Origin: Bacteroidales bacterium
GTDB taxonomy: Bacteria > Bacteroidota > Bacteroidia > Bacteroidales > UBA7960
NCBI GenBank assembly: GCA_003559735.1
Contig: PWKN01000282.1
Coordinates: forward strand, 1-55,538
Length of the DNA: 55,538 nt
Direction: 5' to 3'
The notes beneath the pieces are model-generated. The model had not been told where the DNA came from. It saw nothing but the letters and a program-made list of their open reading frames with translations, and made no database searches. Position numbers and translations under genes: made by a program. Of this stretch, positions 16,511 to 24,200 are shown piece after piece; within the stretch, counting starts at the first letter, position 1, and each line of letters begins with the position of its first letter.

Positions 16511-18831
16511 GATTGGTCTCTTTTTGCAGCTGCTACAGCCAGTTGTCCGAGGGCAATACCCCCATCATTGACAGGAACCTGGTGGTTTGTAAGCACCTGC
16601 ATATGCATGGTTTTTAATTTTCTTTTCATTCCGGAAAGCAGGTAGCGGTTTTGGAATGCCCCACCTGACAGCACTATATGTTTTGGATAGCCAGGATCAA
16701 TAATTTCTCCAAGGAACCTGGCAGTTATTTCAATGATGGTGTTATGGAAACGTGCGGCGATCACATCCAGTCTGGACTTTCTGTTCAGATCCTCTACGAT
16801 TTTTTCGATTATGGGGCCAACAAGTATGGTATTGTTTTTGTCAATATCGGTATCATAGTAAGACTTTGTTTTGTGGCAAAGGATTGCCTCAAGTTTCATG
16901 GGCCCCTCTGCTTCGAACCTGGCATAATGACATAGTCCGAGCAGGGATCCCACGGCATCAAACAGTCTGCCGATGCCACATGTCTGCGTTATATTGATGT
17001 TCTTATCAAGAGCGCTTAATACGGTCTCAAGACTGTTTTGGCTTACTGTTTGTAATTTTTCAAAAACGATTCCAGGAATATTTTTTCCGAAAACATGATA
17101 AAGGCATCCCAAAGCCATTCGCCAGGGTTCTGTAATTGACTTATCTCCACCCGGCATAGGCATATATTCAAAATGGCCGAGCCGTTGAAAATCTTTCATG
17201 TTGCAAAGCATTATCTCACTGCCCCAGATGTGGCCATCTGTGCCATACCCTGTTCCGTCATATGCAAGTCCGATAACGGATTCGTTTTCCTTTATCTTGT
17301 GTTCAGCCAGACAAGAAGCGATATGGGCATGATGATGCTGAATATATATTATGTTCACTCCCTGGCTTTCACTCCATTGTGTTGTCAGGTAATCAGGATG
17401 CATGTCTGTAGCAATCGTTGCAGGCTCAAAATGGAACAATTTTTTGGCGAGTCTGACAGATTCTTTAAAAAAAGAATAGGTTTCCATGTTTTTCAGGTCG
17501 CCAATATGTTGACTCATAATGGCCATCTTTTTTATGCCAAGGCAAAAACAGTTTTTTAGTTCACCGCCCGCAGCAAAGATACCATCAACATCCATGGTCA
17601 TTCTAATGGGTTTGGGAACGAAACCCTTTGACCGGCGTATGATCTGAATATCTTTATCAATTACCTGTACAACAGAATCATCGGTGCGGTTATAGATGTT
17701 GCGGTTGTAGTCAACGAGAAAATCAAATACATTTCCGAGTTTTCCCAGGGCATCTTTCAGGTTGATAATGACGGGTTCACCAGAAAGGTTCCCGCTTGTC
17801 AGGATGATGGCTTTGGTACGCAGGTATTTAAAAAGCAGGTAGTGAAAAGGCATATACGGCAATAAAGCCCCCAGCATGGAAAGGTGGGCATTTACTGTGC
17901 ATGGAAGATTGTTTTTGCTTTGCAATAACACAATAGGCCGTTTCCATGAGCACAATTGTTTTTTTTCGCTGTGGGTCACATGGGCAAACATACCCAGGAT
18001 ATCCACAGACGGGAACATAACAGCAAATGGTTTGCCTTCCCTTTGTTTGCGTAATCTTAAACGCTGTATACAATCGTTATTCATTGCATCACACACAAGG
18101 TGAAACCCACCGGTCCCCTTGATAGCAATAACAAGGCCATTGTCTATGAGTTGTGCCGTCTGTAGAGGAATGTTTTCTGTTTTGACAAGATCCCCGTCTG
18201 ATGAATAAAGGCTGTATTGCGGACCACAATGGTTGCAGGCAATGGGCTGTGCATGAAAACGCCTGTTAAGGATGTCTTTGTATTCGTCGGCACATCTATC
18301 GCACATGGAAAATTCTTCCATGGTGGTCTGGTGCCTGTCGTACGGCAGTCTTTTTATGATGCTGTAGCGTGGTCCGCAATTTGTGCAATTGATTAAAGGG
18401 TATTGCATGCGGTGACCCGGTGTTTCCATGTCATTAAGACAATCAGGACAGACTGCGATATCTGGAGACACTTCTGTAATGTCTGCGGTGTTGTCTGAAC
18501 TGTTTAAAAAATGGAATCCTGTTGCTTTGTATCCGTTAGCCTCAACAACGGTCATGTCAAAAATTTCTGCAACTGGTGGAGCAAAGAGTGGTATTTCACT
18601 GATGAACCCATTGATATGCTTGCGTGCACCCATGGCATGAATCTGGACTCCGTATCCGGTATTGTTTACTCCTCCTGAGATATGATGTTTGATAGCCAGC
18701 CGGTATATATAGGGTCTGAAACCAACACACTGAACAAGACCGCGAATATGAATGATAACCGCACATTTTTTTTGCGCCCTGCAGCTTGTCATGCGCTGAA
18801 TTTGCTTGTTTCTAAATACTGTAGTCATCAT
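16501..18831 (-). CDS. hypF: Carbamoyltransferase HypF
   Basis: HypF converts carbamoyl phosphate + ATP to a carbamoyl adenylate and loads it on HypE. Domains in order: acylphosphatase-like (IHIRGLVQCVGFRP, with Cys where the usual motif VQGVGFRP has Gly), two zinc-finger pairs (CPDCLNDM/NCTNCGPRYS and CDRCADEY/CNHCGPQYS), YrdC-like, and Kae1-like (HHAHIASCLAEH, GLAYDGTGYGTDGHIWGSE, LSGGAFQNRYL). The track start at 18861 is a TTG overlapping the -7 box, so translation must begin downstream: ATGs at 18831/18828, or 18792 (MTSCRAQKK), which fits the family's N-terminal length best. First gene of hypFCDEAB. Confidence 0.94.
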   Translation of the reverse strand: MMTTVFRNKQIQRMTSCRAQKKCAVIIHIRGLVQCVGFRPYIYRLAIKHHISGGVNNTGYGVQIHAMGARKHINGFISEIPLFAPPVAEIFDMTVVEANGYKATGFHFLNSSDNTADITEVSPDIAVCPDCLNDMETPGHRMQYPLINCTNCGPRYSIIKRLPYDRHQTTMEEFSMCDRCADEYKDILNRRFHAQPIACNHCGPQYSLYSSDGDLVKTENIPLQTAQLIDNGLVIAIKGTGGFHLVCDAMNNDCIQRLRLRKQREGKPFAVMFPSVDILGMFAHVTHSEKKQLCSWKRPIVLLQSKNNLPCTVNAHLSMLGALLPYMPFHYLLFKYLRTKAIILTSGNLSGEPVIINLKDALGKLGNVFDFLVDYNRNIYNRTDDSVVQVIDKDIQIIRRSKGFVPKPIRMTMDVDGIFAAGGELKNCFCLGIKKMAIMSQHIGDLKNMETYSFFKESVRLAKKLFHFEPATIATDMHPDYLTTQWSESQGVNIIYIQHHHAHIASCLAEHKIKENESVIGLAYDGTGYGTDGHIWGSEIMLCNMKDFQRLGHFEYMPMPGGDKSITEPWRMALGCLYHVFGKNIPGIVFEKLQTVSQNSLETVLSALDKNINITQTCGIGRLFDAVGSLLGLCHYARFEAEGPMKLEAILCHKTKSYYDTDIDKNNTILVGPIIEKIVEDLNRKSRLDVIAARFHNTIIEITARFLGEIIDPGYPKHIVLSGGAFQNRYLLSGMKRKLKTMHMQVLTNHQVPVNDGGIALGQLAVAAAKRDQSCA

Positions 18832-18858
18832 GGTCACCCGCCCGGTTGCTTTTATTTT

Positions 18859-18866
18859 CAAAAGTA
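18859..18866 (-). promoter_or_regulatory. -7 box of the hyp operon
   Basis: Minus strand TACTTTTG matches TAnnTTTG at all six fixed positions. Its 5' end is 29.5 bp from the centre of the Fnr-like dyad at 18889-18902, placing that dyad near -41. No -33 TTG at standard spacing is seen, as expected of an activator-dependent promoter. Confidence 0.6.
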
Positions 18867-18888
18867 AATTGAGTAATACAAATAAATA

Positions 18889-18902
18889 ATGACAAAAATC
18901 AT
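18889..18902. promoter_or_regulatory. Fnr/Crp-like operator upstream of hypF
   Basis: ATGACAAAAATCAT: TGA-N6-TCA with symmetric A/T flanks. It is near the class II activator position of the hypF promoter. The candidate regulator is encoded about 230 bp away at 19135. Confidence 0.6.
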
Positions 18903-18965
18903 GTATTGGTCCGCGTTTTTTTATTAATATTCGGGGCTGAATCGCAAAAAGTTTTTTAACTTACA

Positions 18966-18978
18966 TTCAATTATTGAA
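18966..18978. repeat. 13-bp palindrome shared with the ppdK leader
   Basis: TTCAATTATTGAA, identical to 825-837. It lies in the hypF/crp-fnr intergenic region. Possible operator of an unidentified regulator. Confidence 0.3.
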
Positions 18979-19134
18979 AATGCCATGAACGTCCAAATCA
19001 ATGTGCGGGAAGTGGTGATGGGGAGAGAGCCAGCACGGGGAAAACACAGATGAAAATTTGCTGGATCATTTTGATGATTTTGGATCATTATCATGTAAGC
19101 TCAATAACTTCACACGTATCTGATCTGTTTTTTT

Positions 19135-19848
19135 ATGACTCTTGTAAGCGTCAGTTGTGATGAATGTCTGATTTACAAAAAATCAATTTTTTCGGGAATT
19201 GATGCTCATGATTTGCATGAACTGAGCGTAAAGAAGACTTGTTATTTTTACCGGAAGGGGCAGATCATCTTTTATGAGGGGAAGGGTTCACTGGGTATTT
19301 ATTGCATCAACAGTGGCAGGATCAAAGTATTTAAGATAGGTTCGGAGGGAAAGGAACAGATTATCAGGATGGCTCTGCCGGGAGAAATGCTTGGGTTAAG
19401 GTCTGTTATATCAGGCAAACCTTATTCAGCATTTGCTACGGCACTTGATGATTCGGTTTGCTGTTTTATAGGCAAACGAAAATTCTTTAAACTGACGATA
19501 AAATATCCGGAATTGTCGCAGCGTATTATGATCACATTGAGTCAACTGCTTGACGGTGCTGATAATAAGATCACTTCATTAGCCCAGAAGTCTGTCCGGG
19601 AGCGTTTGGCCGAATCATTGATTGCCCTGGATGAAATATTCTGGTCCGAACAAAACAGAAACATTGACGGCAACTTCATCAGTTTGTCGCGCGAAGACCT
19701 TGCCAATCTTGTAGGTACGGCAACAGAAACAGTCATAAGGCTACTATCCGAATTCAAACAGGATGCACTGATTGAAATTAAAGGAAGAAAGATCAGGATT
19801 ATCAACAGACCTGCTTTGGTTAAGATAGGGAAGTCATTCAATACATGA
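19135..19848 (+). CDS. Crp/Fnr-family transcriptional regulator
   Basis: 237 residues. The N-terminal cyclic-nucleotide-fold sensor (about 20-150) includes GQIIFYEGKGSLGIYCINSGRIKVFK. The C-terminal winged helix has SREDLANLVGTATETVIRLLSEF, whose E-T-V-x-R recognition helix keeps the Glu and Arg that read TGA half-sites in Fnr/Crp. Cysteines at 8 and 11 (SCDEC), 36, and 109/110 could hold a redox cluster, though the spacing differs from E. coli FNR. The gene sits between the hyp operon and the hydrogenase operon, both of which carry TGA-N6-TCA dyads, so it is the likely activator of [NiFe] hydrogenase synthesis. The sensed signal is unknown. Confidence 0.9.
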   Translation: MTLVSVSCDECLIYKKSIFSGIDAHDLHELSVKKTCYFYRKGQIIFYEGKGSLGIYCINSGRIKVFKIGSEGKEQIIRMALPGEMLGLRSVISGKPYSAFATALDDSVCCFIGKRKFFKLTIKYPELSQRIMITLSQLLDGADNKITSLAQKSVRERLAESLIALDEIFWSEQNRNIDGNFISLSREDLANLVGTATETVIRLLSEFKQDALIEIKGRKIRIINRPALVKIGKSFNT

Positions 19849-19858
19849 CAAAGATCAT
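19845..19858. promoter_or_regulatory. Distal Fnr/Crp-like dyad of the hydrogenase operon
   Basis: ATGACAAAGATCAT, TGA-N6-TCA, overlapping the last codons and stop of the regulator gene. With the proximal site at 19867-19880 it forms a large imperfect inverted repeat around a T-run, which could instead act as a terminator for the regulator gene. Confidence 0.4.
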
Positions 19859-19866
19859 TTTTTTTT

Positions 19867-19880
19867 CTGATACTTGTCAT
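19867..19880. promoter_or_regulatory. Proximal Fnr/Crp-like operator of the hydrogenase operon
   Basis: CTGATACTTGTCAT contains TGA-N6-TCA. Its centre is 29.5 bp upstream of the -7 box at 19903, the same spacing as at hypF. Confidence 0.55.
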
Positions 19881-19902
19881 TGTATTGGCAAAAAAAGCTT
19901 GT

Positions 19903-19910
19903 TAATATTG
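19903..19910 (+). promoter_or_regulatory. -7 box of the [NiFe] hydrogenase operon
   Basis: TAATATTG, five of the six fixed positions of TAnnTTTG. It lies 35 bp before the first ATG. Confidence 0.45.
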
Positions 19911-19944
19911 TCTCCGTATTCTTTAGTTCAAAGAAAACAACAAC

Positions 19945-20952
19945 ATGGGGAAATATTATCAGCTTGGGAAAGATGCCTGGGATGATGCGCTATCAGGTCT
20001 GACTTGCGATCACAGGGTTTATGCACCCCTGGTTCACGGAGAAAGCCAGGATTACGAACTGATAGACAAGGATCTTGTCAGAAAGATCGTTTATAACGTA
20101 CCAAAGCCGTCAACACCGCTCAAGATTTTCTTATTGCCTGTCAAAGAAAATGTATCGGCCGGGGTCCCAAAAAACGTACCAGTAATTATTTTGGGGGTTC
20201 CGGGGTGCGATCTTTTCGCATTGGATTTACTGGATGCTTTTTACCTGGACGAAGAATATCCCGACTTGTATTATGCACAACGGCGCCAGGAGTTCCTTCT
20301 CATCGGCACAGATTGTCATTTTTCTGATGCACATTGTCATTGCACAAGTTACGGACTGAACCCGTATCCGTCGAAAAACCAGGATATGGGTGTTTCTTTG
20401 ATTAATGACAAGGTCTGGTTGTCTGTTTATACCGAAAAAGGTGGAGACCTGCTAAAAAAAATACAGGATATTACACCGTTAAGGTTTTTTGGGGAGGATG
20501 TTCCGGCTGAGATGGAAGATATTCGGCAAAAAGTAAGAAAAGAGATTGAGGCCAACAACCGTCGTCTGCCTAATTACCAGGAAACCACTCATGTAGTGAT
20601 GAATGCAGCGTATGAAAAGTGGGAAAGACATGTTGAAAGATGTGTATCATGTGGTGCCTGTGCAGCAATATGTCCCACGTGTACATGTTTTCTTCTGATT
20701 GATCGCCAGGGATTTGAAAAAATACGGCAGTTGGATGCATGCCAATATCCTGGATTTGAGCGTGTAGCTGGTGGAGAAGATCCACTGAAGAAAATGGATA
20801 AAAGGTTCAGGAACCGGTATTTCTGCAAATACTTATATCGTCCGGAGAAATATGAAGCCATTGCCTGTACTGGCTGTGGCCGTTGCATAACTGCTTGTAT
20901 CGGGGATATCAACAAGAATGAATTGCTTACAGAACTAACAAATGACGGCTAA
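19945..20952 (+). CDS. Sulfhydrogenase beta/AsrA-like iron-sulfur subunit
   Basis: 335 residues. The N-terminal domain has GVPGCDLFALDLLDAFYL near residue 90 and DCHFSDAHCHCTSYG near 122, typical of the HydB subunit of sulfhydrogenases (group 3b) and of AsrA. The C-terminal part has two [4Fe-4S] motifs, CVSCGACAAICPTCTC near 232 and CTGCGRCITACIGD near 311. In known enzymes it relays electrons between the flavoprotein gamma subunit and the catalytic module. Here it opens a 17-gene operon and abuts the gamma-like gene with no gap, but the downstream hydrogenase is a group 4 membrane type rather than the usual group 3b alpha/delta pair. Confidence 0.88.
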   Translation: MGKYYQLGKDAWDDALSGLTCDHRVYAPLVHGESQDYELIDKDLVRKIVYNVPKPSTPLKIFLLPVKENVSAGVPKNVPVIILGVPGCDLFALDLLDAFYLDEEYPDLYYAQRRQEFLLIGTDCHFSDAHCHCTSYGLNPYPSKNQDMGVSLINDKVWLSVYTEKGGDLLKKIQDITPLRFFGEDVPAEMEDIRQKVRKEIEANNRRLPNYQETTHVVMNAAYEKWERHVERCVSCGACAAICPTCTCFLLIDRQGFEKIRQLDACQYPGFERVAGGEDPLKKMDKRFRNRYFCKYLYRPEKYEAIACTGCGRCITACIGDINKNELLTELTNDG

Positions 20953-21774
20953 GTGACAGAGAGAGCTAATATATACGCGCCCTTCAGGGTTACATTGGAA
21001 AAGGTTATTGACGAATCGCCTTTGATCAAAACATTTGTGTTTGTTCCGGAGAAGGAGTTTCGTTTCAAAACGGGAGAGTTCATAGAATTAACCCTTGACG
21101 GGGTTGGTGAGGCTCCTTTTACTCCGTCTTCCTCGCCGTTGGTAACAGACCGTTTTGATGTCACCATTATGAAAGCAGGCTATATGACTGAGAAGATGCA
21201 TCGATTAAAACCTGGAGTTGTATTGGGTGTCAGAGGGCCATATGGGAGGGGTTATCCCCTTGATCAATTCATTGATAAAGAAATACTTATTCTCAGCGGG
21301 GGGTGCGGACTGGCTCCTATCCGGTCGCTCTTATACATGCTGATTGACATGGAGGACCAGCTTCGGAAGGTAGTTTTATGCTATGGGTCAAAAACTCCGG
21401 AAGATTGTGTATATAAGAACCTGTTTAGTGAGCTGGACCGCCTGGATAAGTTTGAGACCATGCGCACGGTTGATTATGCTGACACACATTGGGGAGAGCA
21501 TGTTGGTGTTGCCACTGTGTTGCTTGATCATGTGAAGGTGGATTTGCCCAATGCAGTTGCGGTGGTGTGCGGACCACCGGTTATGATGAAGTATGGGACC
21601 ATGAAACTGCTGGAGATTGGTTTCCCGGATCATGACATTTACTTGTCGATGGAAAAGAATATGTCGTGTGGGCTAGGTAAATGTGGACATTGTATGATGG
21701 GCCGATATTTTGTCTGTCGGGACGGTCCGGTTTTCACCTACGATGAAATAAAGGATCAGCCTGATATTTGGTAA
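20953..21774 (+). CDS. Sulfhydrogenase gamma/AsrB-like FAD/NAD(P) oxidoreductase
   Basis: 273 residues starting at a GTG that follows the upstream TAA directly. It is a ferredoxin-NADP reductase-like flavoprotein: the FAD-binding segment PFTPSSSPL near residue 54, the NAD(P) loop SGGCGLAPIRSLLYM near 115, CGPPVMM near 205, and a PyrK-like [2Fe-2S] site CGLGKCGHC...C near 238. It exchanges hydride electrons with NAD(H) or NADP(H) and passes them to the beta subunit. Which nucleotide it uses cannot be told from the sequence. This pair gives the membrane hydrogenase operon a potential diaphorase. Confidence 0.9.
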   Translation: MTERANIYAPFRVTLEKVIDESPLIKTFVFVPEKEFRFKTGEFIELTLDGVGEAPFTPSSSPLVTDRFDVTIMKAGYMTEKMHRLKPGVVLGVRGPYGRGYPLDQFIDKEILILSGGCGLAPIRSLLYMLIDMEDQLRKVVLCYGSKTPEDCVYKNLFSELDRLDKFETMRTVDYADTHWGEHVGVATVLLDHVKVDLPNAVAVVCGPPVMMKYGTMKLLEIGFPDHDIYLSMEKNMSCGLGKCGHCMMGRYFVCRDGPVFTYDEIKDQPDIW

Positions 21775-21814
21775 CAGGTACAGAATAAGGTTCCAGGTAA
21801 TAAAACAATATACC

Positions 21815-22303
21815 ATGAGTAAGCGGATACTTATTGATATGATCAAATGCAGGGAATGTACACAATGCCATGCTGAATGCTCATATCCGCATCATCCGGA
21901 AAACAATGGAGTGTATGCCTTATTGGAGATGACAGTATATCAACTCACATGCAGGCGTTGTGAAGAAGCTCCCTGTATAAAGATTTGTCCGGCTGAAGCT
22001 TTGGAACGCAACAAAAACGGGGTGATTGAACGATCGGCCCATCTTTGCGTGGCATGCAAGTCGTGCGTAACTGTATGTCCTTTCGGCACGTTGATGAACC
22101 AATTTTTCGAGACACGCAAATCGATATGCGATTATTGCCGCTTCAATGAATATTCTGAAAGCTTGCGTTGTATTGATACCTGTCAGAGGGGTGCCCTGTC
22201 ATTTACTGATATGGAGCCCGATGCCGGATCCTATATTTTTGAATTGAATGAACACATCCTGGTAAAAGAATACGCCTGGGATACAATCAAAGAAACAGAG
22301 TAG
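21815..22303 (+). CDS. HycB/HydN-like polyferredoxin electron-transfer subunit
   Basis: 162 residues with four Cys groups: CRECTQCHAEC near residue 12, CRRCEEAPCIKICP near 48, CVACKSCVTVCP near 80, and CDYC...CIDTC near 107. This is the four-cluster layout of HycB, HydN and CooF subunits that connect an electron donor module to a group 4 hydrogenase. It lies between the FeS/flavin pair and the membrane subunit gene, so it is the likely bridge between them. The stop is 2 bp before the next ATG. Confidence 0.88.
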   Translation: MSKRILIDMIKCRECTQCHAECSYPHHPENNGVYALLEMTVYQLTCRRCEEAPCIKICPAEALERNKNGVIERSAHLCVACKSCVTVCPFGTLMNQFFETRKSICDYCRFNEYSESLRCIDTCQRGALSFTDMEPDAGSYIFELNEHILVKEYAWDTIKETE

Positions 22304-22305
22304 TC

Positions 22306-23235
22306 ATGCTTAGAGATATTTTTTATTTTCTGATCTTTCCCGGACTGTTGTTCGCATTTGCTGGCGGTGGTTTTTTGTCCTGGTTTGATCGAAAAGTAAC
22401 AGCAAGGCTTCAATTTCGTGTCGGTCCGCCATTATTACAGCCCTTCTATGACTGTATAAAGCTGTTCGGGAAGGAAACCATTATTCCGGCTGATTCGGCA
22501 CAAGGGTTGTTTTTTTTATCCCCTGTTTTTGCAGTTGCAGGTGCGGTTTTGTCGTGTGTGCTGATCTTGCTTCCCGCCTTTGGGATGACATCGGGATTCG
22601 CCGGAGATATCATCGTTGTATTCTATTTACTGATGATCCCCTCTTTATCCTATATTATAGGCGCCATTGCCAGTGGAAACCCTTTGGCCGGTTTGGGTGC
22701 ATCGCGCGAAATGAAGCTGATCATCGGATATGAGTTAAGCCTGCTGCTTGTTGTGGCTGCCGTGATCATGAAAGCGGGCCATTCCTTGAGCTTGCATGAA
22801 ATAATTGCCATACAGCAACAACAGGGTGCCTTTATCTGGAGTTTATCGGGCATTCTGTTGTTTATAGTAGCCATGATGTGTGTTCAGGCTAAGCTGGCCT
22901 TTGTGCCATTTGACATTGCCGATGCAGAAACCGAGATTGCAGGGGGCATATTCATTGAATATTCAGGAACAATACTTGCGATGGTAAAAATTGCCAAGTC
23001 TGTCATGTTGCTTGCTTTGCCTTCTTTTGTTGCGGTGTTGTTGCTTGGGGGCTTATATTTTTATGGCATACATATCTTCTGGTCGATACTGAAAATCCTG
23101 GGTGTGGTATTGTTGATCACCCTGGTGCGAAACACAAATCCCAGGCTGACTACAGGTCAGTCAATGAGGTTCTTTTTTATATGGATGAACCTGATCGCAG
23201 TTGTTGCAATTGTTATGACATATATCGGATGGTAA
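22306..23235 (+). CDS. Membrane subunit of group 4 [NiFe] hydrogenase (NuoH/HycD/MbhM-like)
   Basis: 309 residues with about eight membrane segments. FLSWFDRKVTARLQFRVGPPLLQP near residue 23 and VPFDIADAETEIAGGIFIEYSG near 200 are the conserved NuoH/HycD loops; the Glu-rich second loop lies at the entry of the proton path. It anchors the hydrophilic hydrogenase arm to the antiporter arm. Seventh-to-fourth gene order H-B-C-D follows the Ech/Mbh/Hyc pattern. Confidence 0.92.
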   Translation: MLRDIFYFLIFPGLLFAFAGGGFLSWFDRKVTARLQFRVGPPLLQPFYDCIKLFGKETIIPADSAQGLFFLSPVFAVAGAVLSCVLILLPAFGMTSGFAGDIIVVFYLLMIPSLSYIIGAIASGNPLAGLGASREMKLIIGYELSLLLVVAAVIMKAGHSLSLHEIIAIQQQQGAFIWSLSGILLFIVAMMCVQAKLAFVPFDIADAETEIAGGIFIEYSGTILAMVKIAKSVMLLALPSFVAVLLLGGLYFYGIHIFWSILKILGVVLLITLVRNTNPRLTTGQSMRFFFIWMNLIAVVAIVMTYIGW

Positions 23236-23285
23236 ATCATTCTTGCAGGGATTTGCAAACTCTTGCAGGGGAAAAACGATAAGTT

Positions 23286-23696
23286 GTGGGAATCAAGAGA
23301 AAATGTTTTAATAAATCATTATGGTTGTTCCATTTTGCAGGGGCATCATGCAATAATTGCGACATTGAGATCCTTGATTGTCTGACTCCACGGTATGATG
23401 TGGAACGGTTTGGCATGTTGCTGGTTGGCAGTGTAAGGCATGCAGATGTGTTGCTTGTAACCGGATCCATAAATAAAAAATGCCGGACACGTTTGCTTGA
23501 AGTCTACAATCAGGCACCCAAGCCGGTGGTGGTTGTGGCTGTTGGTGCATGTGGATGCACCGGTGGGATATTTGCCGAAGGAAATACTTTCGCCGGACCG
23601 GCAGATAAAGTTATACCGGTAGATCTTTATATTCCCGGATGTCCCCCAAAACCCGAGGCAATGCTGGCAGGCATTGTGAAATATATCAATAAATAG
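23286..23696 (+). CDS. Group 4 [NiFe] hydrogenase small subunit (NuoB/MbhJ-like)
   Basis: 136 residues from a GTG start at 23286. It carries the four ligands of the single proximal [4Fe-4S] cluster: GASCNNCDIEIL near residue 20, VGACGCTGGIF near 85, and YIPGCPPKPEAM near 115. The short form with one cluster and no signal peptide is characteristic of group 4 (Ech/Mbh) enzymes and of complex I NuoB. It lies 50 bp after the membrane subunit and 16 bp before the NuoC-like gene. Confidence 0.93.
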   Translation: MGIKRKCFNKSLWLFHFAGASCNNCDIEILDCLTPRYDVERFGMLLVGSVRHADVLLVTGSINKKCRTRLLEVYNQAPKPVVVVAVGACGCTGGIFAEGNTFAGPADKVIPVDLYIPGCPPKPEAMLAGIVKYINK

Positions 23697-23712
23697 AAAC
23701 AAAAAAACGCCT

Positions 23713-24162
23713 ATGGATACAAAAGAGTTCATAGAGTTGATGAAGTTCAAATTCAAACTGAACATCATACGGGTGTTTGTCCGGTATAAAAACAGAGTGT
23801 TGTTTGATATAGAGAAGGAAAGCCTGTTGAAGGTCGCTTCTTTTCTGTCTGTTGAGCAAGGGTGCCGTTTTATCATTGCAACAGGACTCGATGCAGGTGA
23901 TCATTTTGAGATCATCTATCACTTTAGCAATGATCAAACCGGGCTTATTGCGAATATAAGAGCCTGTATTAAAAAGAACAAGCCTGAAATTGAATCACTG
24001 ACACCGCTCTTTTCTGCGGCCGATTGGATCGAATGCGAAATGCACGAGCTCCTCGGATTGGAGTTTTTGAACCATCCAGATATGCGGAGTCTTTTATCAG
24101 AGGGTAATTGGGGAGCAGGGGATTATCCGATGAGAAAACCACATCAGGAGACCAAAAAGTAA
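23713..24162 (+). CDS. NuoC-like hydrogenase subunit (MbhK-like)
   Basis: 149 residues. The C-terminal half has the NuoC signature region WIECEMHELLGLEFLNHPDM and ends in GDYPMRKPHQE, like the 30-kDa subunit of complex I and the matching subunit of Mbh/Hyc enzymes. It has a structural role next to the large subunit. Confidence 0.9.
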   Translation: MDTKEFIELMKFKFKLNIIRVFVRYKNRVLFDIEKESLLKVASFLSVEQGCRFIIATGLDAGDHFEIIYHFSNDQTGLIANIRACIKKNKPEIESLTPLFSAADWIECEMHELLGLEFLNHPDMRSLLSEGNWGAGDYPMRKPHQETKK

Positions 24163-24200
24163 TCTTTTATGGACAATATGCTGATAAAACCTTTTCCTAT

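Noticed and set aside
19070-19098. GATGATTTTGGATCATTATC region upstream of the Crp/Fnr gene as an autoregulatory site
   Set aside because: The TGA and TCA half-sites are 7 bp apart, not 6, and no -7 box lies at the matching distance.
24108-24200. Longer start of the [NiFe] large subunit at 24108
   Set aside because: It overlaps the NuoC-like gene in another frame and the leader is unlike any large subunit; 24201 gives the typical N-terminus.
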